From contig JAILEM010000084.1 of the NCBI GenBank assembly GCA_024687745.1, forward strand, positions 20,773 to 84,772: a DNA stretch of 64,000 nt. The letters run 5' to 3'. Origin of the DNA: Lachnospiraceae bacterium. GTDB lineage: Bacteria > Bacillota > Clostridia > Lachnospirales > Lachnospiraceae. Every line of letters starts with the position of its first letter. The first letter of the stretch is position 1. The position numbers and the translations under genes are program-made. A model generated the notes under the pieces. That model saw only the letters and a program-made list of their open reading frames with translations, searched no databases and had not been told where the DNA came from. Of this stretch, positions 54,085 to 63,973 are shown piece by piece.

Positions 54085-54954
54085 TCAACCCCGTAAACCC
54101 TTTTCACACATCACAACCCTGTCATTTCCCGACAGGTCCTTTTTTACGGTGATATTCTTATAACCGTTTTCCTCCAGGATAGCACTCACCTCCAGGGCTT
54201 CGTCACACCCTGTCTCAAATATGAGCCTTCCGCCTATAAAAAGATGATCCCTTGCCCCTTCACTGATCCTTCTGTAAAAGTAAAGACCATCCTCATGTCC
54301 GTCAAGGGCAATATACGGATCATGATCCCTGACCTCCTCCATAAGACCCGGGATATCCGAGGTTTTGATATAAGGAGGATTTGAGATTATCACATCATAT
54401 TTATCATCTTCCTCAAATCCTTCAAAAAGATCGCTCTTTATAAGATGTATATCCACTCCGTTCTTCTCTGCATTCTTATATGCAACATCCAGCGCTTTTT
54501 CGGAGATATCACAGGCATATCCCTCGATATCGTTCTTGTACTTCATAAGGCTTATGAGGATGCATCCGCTTCCCGTGCACATATCAAGCACCTTCATCCC
54601 GTCGTTTACACAGATCATGGCTTCTTCCACAACGGTCTCAGTATCTATCCTTGGTATAAGGACGTCAGGATTTACCATGAACTCAAGTCCCATAAAGTCC
54701 GCTTTCCCTGTAAGGTGCTGTAGGGGTATATGTGTGGCTCTTTTTCCTATAAGCTCATTGTATGAAGAGATCCTTTCAGTATCCTTGTCATCTTCAGATA
54801 GCTGACTTATCTCCTCATCCCCGTGTACATATATGAAATTTCTGTCCTTTTCAAATACATGCTCAAAGAGAAGCCTTGCATCGGTGTCCGCATCAAAAAT
54901 GCCTGCTGCCCTGAGCCTTTCGACACCGTTTTTATATAATTCCCTGTATTTCAA
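54085..54954 (-). CDS. prmC: Release factor glutamine methyltransferase PrmC
   Basis: 289 residues. It has an N-terminal helical domain and a SAM methyltransferase fold with VLDMCTGSGCILISLM, ISNPPYIKTSDIP (NPPY) and LIFETGCDEALEVS. RIDTETVVEEAM is another PrmC mark. It modifies the GGQ glutamine of RF1 and RF2. The start is TTG with GAGGA seven bases upstream; that is an unusual choice but the frame matches the family from MKYRELY. It follows a tandem-repeat tract. Confidence 0.94.
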   Translation of the reverse strand: MKYRELYKNGVERLRAAGIFDADTDARLLFEHVFEKDRNFIYVHGDEEISQLSEDDKDTERISSYNELIGKRATHIPLQHLTGKADFMGLEFMVNPDVLIPRIDTETVVEEAMICVNDGMKVLDMCTGSGCILISLMKYKNDIEGYACDISEKALDVAYKNAEKNGVDIHLIKSDLFEGFEEDDKYDVIISNPPYIKTSDIPGLMEEVRDHDPYIALDGHEDGLYFYRRISEGARDHLFIGGRLIFETGCDEALEVSAILEENGYKNITVKKDLSGNDRVVMCEKGLRG

Positions 54955-54962
54955 ATATCCAT

Positions 54963-55155
54963 CCTCTTATCCGGAATCGATGCAGATCATCTGCCTCTTA
55001 CTCTGAAGATCAGACGTGAAGCTAAACCTCTTACTCTAAAATCCGGCGTGAAGCCAAACCTCTTACTCTAAAATCCGGCGTGAAGCCAAACCTCTTACTC
55101 TGAAGATCAGACGAAAAGCCAAACCTCTTATTTACGGATCAGGCGTAATAATCAA
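54963..55155. repeat. 32/33-bp tandem repeat spanning the DUF1385 stop codon
   Basis: Five units begin CCTCTTA at 54994, 55027, 55059, 55091 and 55124, with a diverged sixth copy at 54963. The units at 55027 and 55059 are identical. The unit at 55124-55155 contains the stop codon of the DUF1385 gene (55139-55141), so the array is an extension of that gene's 3' end. Confidence 0.88.
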
Positions 55156-56143
55156 CCTCTTCCTCATAGGGGATCTCTATCCCGAATTCCTTTAAAAGAT
55201 ACTCTCTCCAGTCAAATACCGCTTCCACCGAGGCTATGGCAACCTCTGCCATCTCCCTGTCGGGCTCCCTTGTCGTAAGCTTCTGCAAAAACATACCGGG
55301 CGCAGATATGAACCTGATAAGGAAATTGTCATAACGACCGGCAAGCCTTATTATCTCATAAGATATACCTGAGATGACAGGGATCAGAAGTATCCTTATG
55401 GCAAGCCTTAAAATGGGCTCCTCTGCCCTTATGAACATAAACAGCACTATACTCACGAAAACAACAAGGAACATAAAGCTCGTACCGCATCTCTTATGCT
55501 GTCTCGATGCCTGCATGACATTATCCACGGTAAGGGCATTTCCCGTCTCTATGCAGTTTATGCATTTATGCTCCGCACCGTGATACATAAAGGTTCTTTT
55601 GATATCATTCATAAGAGATATGAGAAGAAGATATAAGATGAAAATAAGCAGCCTTGATATACCCTCTATGAGCGCTATCACCATCTCCGATATGATGAAC
55701 CTTCTGAAAAATTCGGCTATCAGATACGGAAGCAGCATAAAGACAGCTACTGCAAGGACTATCGAAAAAAGGACGGTAAGGCCTGTCAGTATACTCTCTG
55801 CCTTATCTCCAAGTATCCTGTCTATGAGCTTTTTCTTCTGACGCCTGTTCTTCCTTAACTCCTCCTCTTCGTAAAAAGAAGCTGAATAATTAAGGGTTTT
55901 TACACCAAGGATCAGGGAATCCACAAAGACAAAGACTCCTCTTATAAAGGGGATCTTCTTAAGTATCCCGTCACCGCCAAAGGATCTGTATTCTTCGACA
56001 GCAACATTTATGTCCTGATCCGGAGTGCGTACAGCGACGGCATAACGGTCCTTATTCTTCATCATTACGCCTTCGATGACGGCCTGACCTCCTATGCCGC
56101 TGTAATGATCACACTTTTTATTCCTGTTTCTTCTTCCGGCCAT
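55139..56143 (-). CDS. DUF1385 membrane protein (YqhQ-like)
   Basis: 334 residues. Near the start GGQAVIEGVMMKNKDRYAVAVRTPD is the DUF1385 signature. Hydrophobic segments follow (about 70-95, 115-180 and 210-255). MYHGAEHKCINCIETGNALTVDNVMQASRQHKRCGTSFMF holds a His/Cys set that may bind metal. The function of YqhQ-like proteins is unsettled. The order rho-rpmE-DUF1385-prmC-prfA is widely conserved in clostridia, pointing to a link with translation. GGGAGATAAGG precedes the ATG. Its last residues EEVDYYA lie in a tandem-repeat unit. Confidence 0.9.
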   Translation of the reverse strand: MAGRRNRNKKCDHYSGIGGQAVIEGVMMKNKDRYAVAVRTPDQDINVAVEEYRSFGGDGILKKIPFIRGVFVFVDSLILGVKTLNYSASFYEEEELRKNRRQKKKLIDRILGDKAESILTGLTVLFSIVLAVAVFMLLPYLIAEFFRRFIISEMVIALIEGISRLLIFILYLLLISLMNDIKRTFMYHGAEHKCINCIETGNALTVDNVMQASRQHKRCGTSFMFLVVFVSIVLFMFIRAEEPILRLAIRILLIPVISGISYEIIRLAGRYDNFLIRFISAPGMFLQKLTTREPDREMAEVAIASVEAVFDWREYLLKEFGIEIPYEEEVDYYA

Positions 56144-56155
56144 TCCTTATCTCCC

Positions 56156-56187
56156 TAATAAAAAAGGTTGAGCGTTGCTCAACCTTT
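56156..56187 (-). terminator. Terminator after rpmE
   Basis: AAAGGTTGAGC (56163-56173) pairs with GCTCAACCTTT (56177-56187) around GTT. On minus the stem is followed by a run of T. It lies 14 bp past the rpmE stop and 12 bp before the DUF1385 start, so it could act as an attenuator. Confidence 0.85.
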
Positions 56188-56201
56188 CATCATCATCTTT
56201 A

Positions 56202-56408
56202 TTACTTGTTACCAACGCCGTATTTCTTATTGAACTTCTCAATACGTCCATCTACCCTTGCACTCTTCTGCTGGCCTGTATAGAATGAATGGCACTTTGA
56301 ACAGATTTCAACGTGTATCTCGGGTTTGGTTGAGCCTACTGTAAAGGTATTTCCGCAGTTGCATGTAACCGTTGCCTGATGGTAATTTGGATGTATTCCG
56401 TCTTTCAT
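56202..56408 (-). CDS. rpmE: 50S ribosomal protein L31, zinc-binding type
   Basis: 68 residues. [27 protein letters not shown] and [15 protein letters not shown] provide the Cys pairs of the zinc-containing (C+) form. A zinc-independent L31 paralogue is not seen here. AGAGGTGATATC precedes the ATG. It has its own promoter after rho and a terminator behind it. Confidence 0.97.
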   Translation of the reverse strand: MKDGIHPNYHQATVTCNCGNTFTVGSTKPEIHVEICSKCHSFYTGQQKSARVDGRIEKFNKKYGVGNK

Positions 56409-56482
56409 GATATCACCTCTCTATATAAATATTACTTATCTGTTTACAGAATAAACAAAACAATTTTTAAGACAGCTTTGTA

Positions 56483-56511
56483 ATTGTAACATAACAGTTA
56501 AGATTGTGCAA
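56483..56511 (-). promoter_or_regulatory. Promoter of rpmE
   Basis: On minus, TTGCAC (56506-56511), 17 nt, then TACAAT (56483-56488), in the gap after rho. The leader is about 70 nt and contains a short GTTTA/TAAAC hairpin. Confidence 0.65.
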
Positions 56512-56517
56512 GGCTTT

Positions 56518-58059
56518 TTATATAAACCTGTATTTCTTTGCCGATTCCATGAAGTCCCTGTTGTTCTTTGTCTTAACAAACATATCAAGGATCCTCTCGA
56601 CCGCCTCCTCAGGCTTTACTCCGTTAAAGGCCCTGCGCATCATGTTTATCGTATCAAGCTGCTCCTTTTGAAGAAGCAGGTCGTCACGTCTCGTGCTTGA
56701 CTTTGGTATATCTATCGCCGGGAATACTCTCCTCTCGGAGAGCTTCCTGTCAAGGACGATCTCCATGTTACCTGTACCCTTAAACTCCTCATATACAACA
56801 TCATCCATCTTACTTCCGGTTTCAACAAGTGCGGTGGCAAGGATGGTAAGGCTTCCGCCCTCCTTCATGTTTCTTGCCGCACCGAAGAACCTCTTTGGCA
56901 TATGCAGAGCCGCAGGATCAAGTCCGCCCGAAAGCGTACGTCCACTGGGCGGAACCGTAAGGTTATAAGCCCTTGTAAGTCTTGTGATACTGTCAAGAAG
57001 GATGACAACGTCTCTTCCGTATTCCACAAGTCTCTTTGCCCTCTCTATGACCATCTCGGATACCCTTTTATGATGCTCGGGAAGCTCATCAAAGGTCGAA
57101 TAGATAACCTCTACGTTATCTCCCTTTATCGCCTCCTTCATATCGGTAACTTCCTCAGGTCTTTCATCTATCAGGAGTATTATCAGATGTATGTCCTTAT
57201 AATTGGCTGTAAGTGATTTTGCCACATCCTTAAGAAGTGTTGTCTTTCCTGCCTTGGGAGGTGATACTATCATACCTCTCTGTCCCTTACCCACAGGGCA
57301 CATAAGATCCATTATCCTCATGGATATCGGGCCGCCTATCCTCTCAAGAGTTATCTTGTCATCAGGAAAGATCGGTGTAAGATCCTCAAAGACAACCCTC
57401 TTTTCCATTACATCAGGCTCGTAGCCGTTTATGCTTTTCACAAAAAGGAGAGCCCCGAACTTATCGGTGGAATTCTTTATCCTCATATTTCCGACAAGGA
57501 TATCTCCCGTACGCAGTCCGAATCTTCTTATCTGGCTCGGTGCAACATAGATATCATTTTCTCCGGGCATATAGTTCTCACTTCTGATAAAACCATAACC
57601 CTCGGGAAGCACGTCTAAGATGCCCGAAACCTCGATACCGCTGTCAAGACTTCTCTTTTCATCGGATAACTCGTTGGAATTCCTGCTGACCTGCTCCTTT
57701 TCTTCCTTCTTATCTTCATTCTTTGATTCATCAGCGGAAGGATTCTTTGTATCGGAGGGCTTTGTGGCAGAAGCTGACGTATCTGAGGATCCTTCCCCTA
57801 AGTCACTCTCCTCTTTGGCCTTTGATCCGGTTCTCTTTTTGGGCTCCTTCTTTGTTTCTTTTTTTGAACCCTTCTTTTCTTCCTTATCTTCCTTCTTTTC
57901 CTGCTGTTCCTTCTTCTCTTTTTCTTCCTTTTCATCCATTTCGAGCATGAGCTCGATTATGTTGCTTTTTTTGATGGATGTTACGTTTTTTACCCCTCTT
58001 GCTTTTGCTATGTCCCGAAGAGCTGCAACACTTAAGGTTTCATACTTTTCTCTTTCCAT
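56518..58059 (-). CDS. rho: Transcription termination factor Rho with charged N-terminal insertion
   Basis: 513 residues. A Rho N-terminal SAP-like helix region (1-40; [23 protein letters not shown]) is followed by an insertion of about 100 residues (42-140) almost entirely Lys, Glu, Asp, Ser and Thr. The RNA-binding cold-shock fold starts at [17 protein letters not shown]. The ATPase ring domain has [14 protein letters not shown] (Walker A, 266 on), [13 protein letters not shown] and [12 protein letters not shown]. Insertions here are known in several phyla and may alter RNA binding or phase behaviour. AAAGGAGA precedes the ATG. Confidence 0.96.
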   Translation of the reverse strand: MEREKYETLSVAALRDIAKARGVKNVTSIKKSNIIELMLEMDEKEEKEKKEQQEKKEDKEEKKGSKKETKKEPKKRTGSKAKEESDLGEGSSDTSASATKPSDTKNPSADESKNEDKKEEKEQVSRNSNELSDEKRSLDSGIEVSGILDVLPEGYGFIRSENYMPGENDIYVAPSQIRRFGLRTGDILVGNMRIKNSTDKFGALLFVKSINGYEPDVMEKRVVFEDLTPIFPDDKITLERIGGPISMRIMDLMCPVGKGQRGMIVSPPKAGKTTLLKDVAKSLTANYKDIHLIILLIDERPEEVTDMKEAIKGDNVEVIYSTFDELPEHHKRVSEMVIERAKRLVEYGRDVVILLDSITRLTRAYNLTVPPSGRTLSGGLDPAALHMPKRFFGAARNMKEGGSLTILATALVETGSKMDDVVYEEFKGTGNMEIVLDRKLSERRVFPAIDIPKSSTRRDDLLLQKEQLDTINMMRRAFNGVKPEEAVERILDMFVKTKNNRDFMESAKKYRFI

Positions 58060-58073
58060 ATATCTCCTTTTTC

Positions 58074-59360
58074 TTATTTATCTTCCAATACTTTCTCTAT
58101 GCTTACCAGTTTTACACAAAGGCAGAAGAGAGAGGCTGCCTCTTTCATATCCTCAAGTGTCGGATATGAAGGTGCTATCCTTATATTTGAATCCTTTGGA
58201 TCCTTCTTATACGGATAGGTGGCGCCTGCACCGGTTGTTACCATTCCGGCCTCCTTACATTTAGCAACGATCTTTCCCGCACAGCCCTCGAGTGCCATAA
58301 ATGAGATAAAATAGCCACCCTTTGGTCTTGTATAGGTTCCTATTTCAAGTCCGTCAAGCTCCTTTTCAAAGCAGTCAAGGACAGCCTTGAATTTCGGGGC
58401 AAGTATCCTTGCATGATCCTTCATTTTATTTCTGATCCCGTCGGCATTCTTAAAATATCTTACATGCCTTAACTGGTTCACCTTATCGTAGCCTATAGTA
58501 CGGATCGTCATATTCTGCCTGTACCACTCAAGATTTGCCTTTGATGAGATGACTGCGGCTATACCGGCCCCGGCAAAGGTTATCTTGCTCGTTGAGACAA
58601 ACTGATATACCATATCCTCCCTGCCCTGCTTTTTACACTCATCCATGATGTTCAAAAGAACATCCTTATCATCCTCATAAAGATCGTGAACCGCATAGGC
58701 GTTGTCCCAGTATATCCTGAAATCGTCAGCCTTTGGCTTAAGTGCGGCAAAGGCTCTTACTGTTTCATCGGAGTAGGTTGTCCCGGTAGGATTTGAGTAC
58801 TTTGGAACACACCAGATACCCTTTACCGCTTCATCATTCTCAACATAATCCCTTACCATATCCATATCCGGACCATCCTCTGTAAGGGGGATATTGATCA
58901 TTTCTATACCGAATCTTTCTGTTATTGCAAAATGCCTGTCATATCCGGGAACCGGACATAAGAATTTTACCTTTTCAAGCTTATTCCACGGTGTCATGCC
59001 GTTTACCCCAAAGGACATCGATCCGGCAACCGTATCATACATTATGGAGAGAGATCCGTTTCCGAAGACAATGACCTCATCGGGATCAACCTCCATAAGA
59101 TCGGCTATAAGCACCTTAGCCTCCCTGATACCCGTAAGTTCACCGTAATTCCTCGTATCGATCCCGTCTTCCGTGAAAAGATCCGCCTTAGAATCGAGAA
59201 CATCGAGCATGTCCTTTGTAAGATCGAGCTGTTCCGTAGAGGGCTTACCTCTTGCCATATTAAGCGAGAGCCCCTTCCCTTTGACATCCTCATAGACCTT
59301 TTCAAGTTCCTTTTTCAGCTCCTCAAGTTCCTCTCTGGTCATAGCTTTGTAAGCTTTCAT
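58074..59360 (-). CDS. Pyridoxal phosphate-dependent aminotransferase, aspartate aminotransferase-like
   Basis: 428 residues of the fold-type I family close to the MocR/AspAT-like PF12897 group. GLSLNMARGKPSTEQLDLT, DTRNYGELTGI, VFGNGSLSIMYDT, CVPKYSNPTGTTYS and STSKITFAGAGIAAVIS (PLP Lys in TSK) are present, with IRIAPSYPTLEDM at the C-terminus. Probable substrates are aspartate or related amino acids. The ATG at 59360, two codons inside the open frame, has GGGAGG at the right distance. The 234-bp gap upstream shows a CCTGC/GCGGG hairpin but no clear promoter. Confidence 0.87.
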   Translation of the reverse strand: MKAYKAMTREELEELKKELEKVYEDVKGKGLSLNMARGKPSTEQLDLTKDMLDVLDSKADLFTEDGIDTRNYGELTGIREAKVLIADLMEVDPDEVIVFGNGSLSIMYDTVAGSMSFGVNGMTPWNKLEKVKFLCPVPGYDRHFAITERFGIEMINIPLTEDGPDMDMVRDYVENDEAVKGIWCVPKYSNPTGTTYSDETVRAFAALKPKADDFRIYWDNAYAVHDLYEDDKDVLLNIMDECKKQGREDMVYQFVSTSKITFAGAGIAAVISSKANLEWYRQNMTIRTIGYDKVNQLRHVRYFKNADGIRNKMKDHARILAPKFKAVLDCFEKELDGLEIGTYTRPKGGYFISFMALEGCAGKIVAKCKEAGMVTTGAGATYPYKKDPKDSNIRIAPSYPTLEDMKEAASLFCLCVKLVSIEKVLEDK

Positions 59361-59594
59361 ACCCATCCTCCCTTTTTTTCATAAAATACCCGCAAAAGCA
59401 GGCGCTCCTCATATAATCAAAAAATACTCATGTTGATCCAAATTGGGGTAAGCATAAGAATGATCCGTGCTTTATGATAAATTTTTAAGTAGGAAATAAT
59501 CTAAAATCATAATGATCTGAAAATAGAAATCAAGGCAATTACTGATCACCTTTTATTAAAATACATCACAACATCCGATTTTGCAAGAAAAAAA

Positions 59595-60920
59595 TCATTC
59601 GGCTTCTTTTTTTATCCTCATCATATGCTCATGTATCTGCTTTTCGAATCCGTTTCCGGAGGGTCTGTAAAATTCACGGCCCGTCAGTTCATAGGGAAGA
59701 TACTGCTGTTTAACATAATTATTCGGATAATCATGCGCATATTTATATCCGATTCCATGTCCTAATTTGGCGGCGCCTTTATAGTGTGCGTCCATAAGGT
59801 GAACAGGTATTGTTATATCCCCTGTATCCCTTACAGCCTCCATCGCCTCTTCTATGGCAACAACGCTCGAATTGCTCTTTGGTGCGCTGGCTATATAGGT
59901 GGCAGCCTGGGAAAGGATTATCTGGGCTTCGGGCATACCTACCCTCTCAACGGCAAGAGAAGCCGCCACTGCAACCTGAAGTGCCTGCGGATCGGCATTT
60001 CCCACATCCTCCGAAGCACAGATCATCATACGTCTTGCGATAAAGGTAACGCTCTCACCCGCATAAAGCATTTTGGCAAGGTAAAAAACAGCCGCATCGG
60101 GATCCGAACCCCTCATGCTCTTTATAAAGGCTGAGATCGTATCATAGTGATTGTCGCCGTCCTTGTCATATCTTACGGCCTTCTTTTGTATACACTGCTC
60201 GGCGACCTCTAAGGTGATATGAATCTTACCGTCTTCTGACCTGTCAGTGGTAAGGATTGAAAGCTCTATGGCATTAAGAGCGGATCTTGCGTCACCGCCG
60301 GCTATATCGGAAAGAAAATCTATGGCGGCTTCATCGATAACGGCATCAAAGCTTCCCATGCCCTTGTCCTCGTCATTTACCGCTCTCCTGATAAGCTCTT
60401 CCACATTCTCCTTAGAGAGAGGCTTAAGCTCAAAAATACCCGATCTTGAGATAAGAGCAGAATTAACCTCAAAGTAAGGATTTTCAGTTGTGGCTCCGAT
60501 GAGGATAACGGTTCCGTCCTCGACAAAGGGTAAAAGATAATCCTGCTGCCCCTTATTAAACCTGTGGATCTCGTCTATGAAAAGTATGGTCTTTTTGCCA
60601 TACATCCCGCGGTTATCCTTTGCCTTCCCGATGACATCCTCCATATCCTTCTTTCCGGCAACGGTAGCATTGAGTCTGACAAAATCAGCACTTGTCGTAT
60701 TTGCTATCACACGGGCAAGAGTCGTCTTCCCGGTTCCCGGAGGTCCGTAAAAGATCAGTGAGGATAACTTATCTGCCTTGATGGCTCTGTATAAAAGCTT
60801 ATCCTTACCGATTATATGCTCCTGCCCCACGACCTCCTCAAGGGTGGTAGGACGCATCCTTGCTGCAAGCGGAGATTCCTTCTCCATATTGTTTTCACGC
60901 ATATATTCAAAAAGATCCAT
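59595..60920 (-). CDS. rarA: Replication-associated recombination protein RarA (MgsA)
   Basis: 441 residues, an AAA+ clamp-loader-like ATPase that acts at stalled replication forks. ARMRPTTLEEVVGQEHIIG, YGPPGTGKTTLARVIANTT, FIDEIHRFNKGQQDYLLPFVE and GATTENPYFEVNSALISRS are typical, followed by the C-terminal tetramerisation region KSMRGSDPDAAVFYLAKML. The ATG shares one base with the stop of the beta-mannosidase gene (TGATG), so the two are translated together. Confidence 0.96.
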   Translation of the reverse strand: MDLFEYMRENNMEKESPLAARMRPTTLEEVVGQEHIIGKDKLLYRAIKADKLSSLIFYGPPGTGKTTLARVIANTTSADFVRLNATVAGKKDMEDVIGKAKDNRGMYGKKTILFIDEIHRFNKGQQDYLLPFVEDGTVILIGATTENPYFEVNSALISRSGIFELKPLSKENVEELIRRAVNDEDKGMGSFDAVIDEAAIDFLSDIAGGDARSALNAIELSILTTDRSEDGKIHITLEVAEQCIQKKAVRYDKDGDNHYDTISAFIKSMRGSDPDAAVFYLAKMLYAGESVTFIARRMMICASEDVGNADPQALQVAVAASLAVERVGMPEAQIILSQAATYIASAPKSNSSVVAIEEAMEAVRDTGDITIPVHLMDAHYKGAAKLGHGIGYKYAHDYPNNYVKQQYLPYELTGREFYRPSGNGFEKQIHEHMMRIKKEAE

Positions 60921-63415
60921 CAGTAAGTATCCCTCAGTGTACGGATAACAAGCTGCTGCTCAAGCTCTACACCGTTCTGTATCTCAAGGGCTCCGGGTGT
61001 CAGATACCTGATATCCGATTTCTTAAGCGTGACCGCCTTTTCTCTCTTTGATGTCAGATGGAAGTAATTTTCCGAGAAAATACCGTCCGCATTCTTAAGG
61101 TCAAGCTCCACAAAGGCAGCAAAACCACCGGCCATCATCCTTATAACATATTCGTCTATAAGCTCTATTACCGAATAGGAAATGGATGAATTATCAAGCT
61201 CAAGTCTCTTATAAGGAACAAATACCTCTATCTCGGTAGATTCTATATTATCATCCTCATCTATGAATTCGGCCTCTATGAAAACTCTTCTCTCTATCCC
61301 GTCAATGAAGGCGGAATAATCCATGGAGCATACAAGCTCAACGGCACCTGCGGCAAGCTCAACCTCATACTCCATCTCATGAAGGAGCCTGAAATCGAAG
61401 GTCTGAAGGCTTACTCTGACCCGTCTGGTCTCTATATCTCTTGTCTCATTATGTACATAGACCGAAATGGTATTACCTGTTCTCTCAATAGAGCCCGCTA
61501 CCGGTGCATAGAAGTTTTTAGCCATATACTGGAGAGCTTTGAATCGACCAAAATAGTCAATACTCGACCAGGAAGCTACGGGCCAGCTGTCGTTTAACTG
61601 CCAGTAAAGGGTTCCCATACATCTGCCCTTATTTCTCCTGAAATGCTCCACACCGTACTTTACAGCCACAGCCTGAAGTATCTGGGTTAGATAGATAAGG
61701 CTCTCAAAATCCCTTGGGAAAAGGAAATTCTGTGAAAGATAATAAAGAAGCTTTCCGTTGGCACCGGGATTTTTCTGATGGCTTTCCATGACCTCGGAAA
61801 ACAGGTTCCTGTCCTCTTCCCTTGTAAAGGATCTGATCGTCTTGATATTCGGAAGCGACTGAAAACCGAATTCCGAGCAGAATCTCATAAAATGCTTCCT
61901 GTATTCCGTAAAAGGCTTTTCTCCATGCCATACAGCCCAGAAATGACAGTCTCCCCTATTCTCATCATCCGGCTCATCGAACTCTCCTCCCGAAGACGGC
62001 GATGATGGCCAGTAAAAGGTCTGTGGGGCATATTCCTTTACAACTCCCGGCAGTATGGTTTCAAATACCGTTTGGTAATCTGCTTTCAGGGCGTCTGAAT
62101 GATCGGAAAATCCCTTCCAGTGATCCCATGCGGATTCTATCTCATTATTACCGCAGAAAAGCCCGAGACAGGCATGATGTCTGAGCCTCTTTACATTATC
62201 TATGGCCTCCGCGGTTATATTGTTCCTGAATTCGGCATTTACCTCATATACATTGCAGGCAAACATGAAATCCTGCCATACTATGAGCCCTAACTCATCA
62301 CACATATCATAGAAGGTATCGGAGGGATAATAACCGCCTCCCCATATCCTTATGGTATTGAAATTACTCTTCTTTGCGGCTCGAAGAAGATAGTTGATCT
62401 TCTCCCTTGTGATAAAGGAATAAATGGTATCCTCAGGTATATAATCGGCACCCATGGAAAAGATCCTGACATTATTTACCTTAAAGCAGAACTCCTCCCC
62501 GTATTCATCCTTCTCCCTTGAAACAGTGAGTGTCCTTAAGCCTATCCTGTAGGTCTTGGAATCCCACTGGTTGCCGTTCATATCAAGGGCATATACACTT
62601 ACCGTATAAAGGGGCTGTTCCCCGTATCCGTTAGGCCACCAGATCCTGGGACTTTCTATCTCGATATTGACGGTTGCATGACCATCCACAAGTGTCTCGG
62701 TAATAGCCGAAGGCACACCGTCGGGAGTCACGAGCTCAGCCTGGATTATATAGGTATCGGGTCTTATCAGCTCAGCATCGACATTTATCTCCAGAACAAC
62801 CTTCTTTTTTTCATGATGCTGTATTATCTCCACCTCATCGAGCTTTATAAGGCTGTATCCTATGATATCGATGCTCCTCCATATGCCGCAGTCCGGTATC
62901 TGTGCTCCCCAGTCCCAGCCAAACATACAATGGGCCTTTCTTATATACTGGTTTCCCTTCATGCATCCCACAGGAACATAGTGGATCTCCTTATTGAGTC
63001 CGGGTCTTACATTGTCGATGTAATTAAGCGGTGACTCGATCTCTATGGTTATGGTATTGCCCTGTGGCCTTAAATAGCTCTTTATGTCAAAATAATAGGT
63101 TCTGTGCATATTCTCGGTATGACCTATCAGCATATCATTTATATATATCTTTGCTATAGTATCAATACCTTTACAGCACAGTAATATCTTCTCCTGGAGG
63201 ATCATCGGCTCATCAAGATCAAAGGATCTTGTAAAGTAAAAATCATTTCTGAAGATTTCCCTGGCCTCATATTCATTTATTCCAAAGTAAGGGTCCTGTA
63301 TCCTGTGCTGGATAAGGAGGGCAGAAAGAACAGAGCCCGGTACCTTCCCCTCAAGATAGCTCTCGGATCCTTTTTCATTAATCAGCCATCTTCCGTTCAA
63401 GCTTTGGTAGATCAT
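60920..63415 (-). CDS. Beta-mannosidase, glycoside hydrolase family 2
   Basis: 831 residues, cytoplasmic (no signal peptide). A sugar-binding N-terminal domain (about 1-170), an Ig-like domain, then a TIM barrel follow. In the barrel, TIRIWGGGYYPSDTFYDMCDELGLIVWQDFMFAC is characteristic of GH2 beta-mannosidases, LFCGNNEIE holds the acid/base Glu, and MRFCSEFGFQSLP the nucleophile Glu. RNKGRCMGTLYWQLNDSWPVASWSSIDYFGR is another family mark. It would trim mannose from mannan or N-glycan oligosaccharides taken up by the cell. AAAGGGG precedes the ATG. Confidence 0.93.
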   Translation of the reverse strand: MIYQSLNGRWLINEKGSESYLEGKVPGSVLSALLIQHRIQDPYFGINEYEAREIFRNDFYFTRSFDLDEPMILQEKILLCCKGIDTIAKIYINDMLIGHTENMHRTYYFDIKSYLRPQGNTITIEIESPLNYIDNVRPGLNKEIHYVPVGCMKGNQYIRKAHCMFGWDWGAQIPDCGIWRSIDIIGYSLIKLDEVEIIQHHEKKKVVLEINVDAELIRPDTYIIQAELVTPDGVPSAITETLVDGHATVNIEIESPRIWWPNGYGEQPLYTVSVYALDMNGNQWDSKTYRIGLRTLTVSREKDEYGEEFCFKVNNVRIFSMGADYIPEDTIYSFITREKINYLLRAAKKSNFNTIRIWGGGYYPSDTFYDMCDELGLIVWQDFMFACNVYEVNAEFRNNITAEAIDNVKRLRHHACLGLFCGNNEIESAWDHWKGFSDHSDALKADYQTVFETILPGVVKEYAPQTFYWPSSPSSGGEFDEPDDENRGDCHFWAVWHGEKPFTEYRKHFMRFCSEFGFQSLPNIKTIRSFTREEDRNLFSEVMESHQKNPGANGKLLYYLSQNFLFPRDFESLIYLTQILQAVAVKYGVEHFRRNKGRCMGTLYWQLNDSWPVASWSSIDYFGRFKALQYMAKNFYAPVAGSIERTGNTISVYVHNETRDIETRRVRVSLQTFDFRLLHEMEYEVELAAGAVELVCSMDYSAFIDGIERRVFIEAEFIDEDDNIESTEIEVFVPYKRLELDNSSISYSVIELIDEYVIRMMAGGFAAFVELDLKNADGIFSENYFHLTSKREKAVTLKKSDIRYLTPGALEIQNGVELEQQLVIRTLRDTY

Positions 63416-63436
63416 TAAGTATAACCCCTTTCAACG

Positions 63437-63973
63437 TTACAGTAATTCCTGCATTATATATTTATAGATCTCCGAATTTTTCTTTTCAAAATTAAGACAG
63501 ACCGCCTCAGCCTCTGTCTGTGTGGGGAGAGAAATCTTAATGTTCATCATATCGTTTCCCGCCTCTTTTATTATCAGTTCCGAAACATATTCACCTTTTG
63601 AATTTCTCTGAAAATTGGTCTGAACGGACACCTCATCCCTTAACTCATATTCATGATCTAAAAGATAATCTTTTATGTCCTTTTTGATCTCAGGCGAGAC
63701 CTCATTCGGAAACATATCGATCGTTTCGAGACCTTCTTCGGTGATAACAAGATGTGATTTGTTCCTTTTTGTCTGAGAAGCAATAAAACCCGCATTGATC
63801 AGCTCGGTTATAATACTGTTGACATTAAAGTAGTTTGTATACTGCTTTCCCAACATAAAATCATATATCCTTGCGGTTGTAAGCGGCTGTCCGGCCTTCT
63901 TGAGCATATACAGTATCATGCATTTATATAAGGTCGTAAGCTTTACATTGGCTTCATTACTATCCGTTATCAT
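63437..63973 (-). CDS. DUF4364 winged-helix regulator-like protein
   Basis: 178 residues. The N-terminal half is a winged helix (about 10-75; LTTLYKCMILYMLKKAGQPLTTARIYDFML, then YTNYFNVNSIITELINAGFI and HLVITEEGLETIDMF). The C-terminal half (about 90-178) is an unassigned alpha/beta domain. It is the DUF4364 family, common in Lachnospiraceae and probably a transcription regulator. GAGGT lies before the ATG. The beta-mannosidase follows after 21 bp, but whether it controls that gene cannot be said. Confidence 0.85.
   Translation of the reverse strand: MITDSNEANVKLTTLYKCMILYMLKKAGQPLTTARIYDFMLGKQYTNYFNVNSIITELINAGFIASQTKRNKSHLVITEEGLETIDMFPNEVSPEIKKDIKDYLLDHEYELRDEVSVQTNFQRNSKGEYVSELIIKEAGNDMMNIKISLPTQTEAEAVCLNFEKKNSEIYKYIMQELL

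Noticed and set aside
59361..59594. Riboswitch or small RNA before the aminotransferase gene
   Set aside because: Only a weak CCTGC/GCGGG hairpin is seen in AT-rich sequence; nothing matches a known class.
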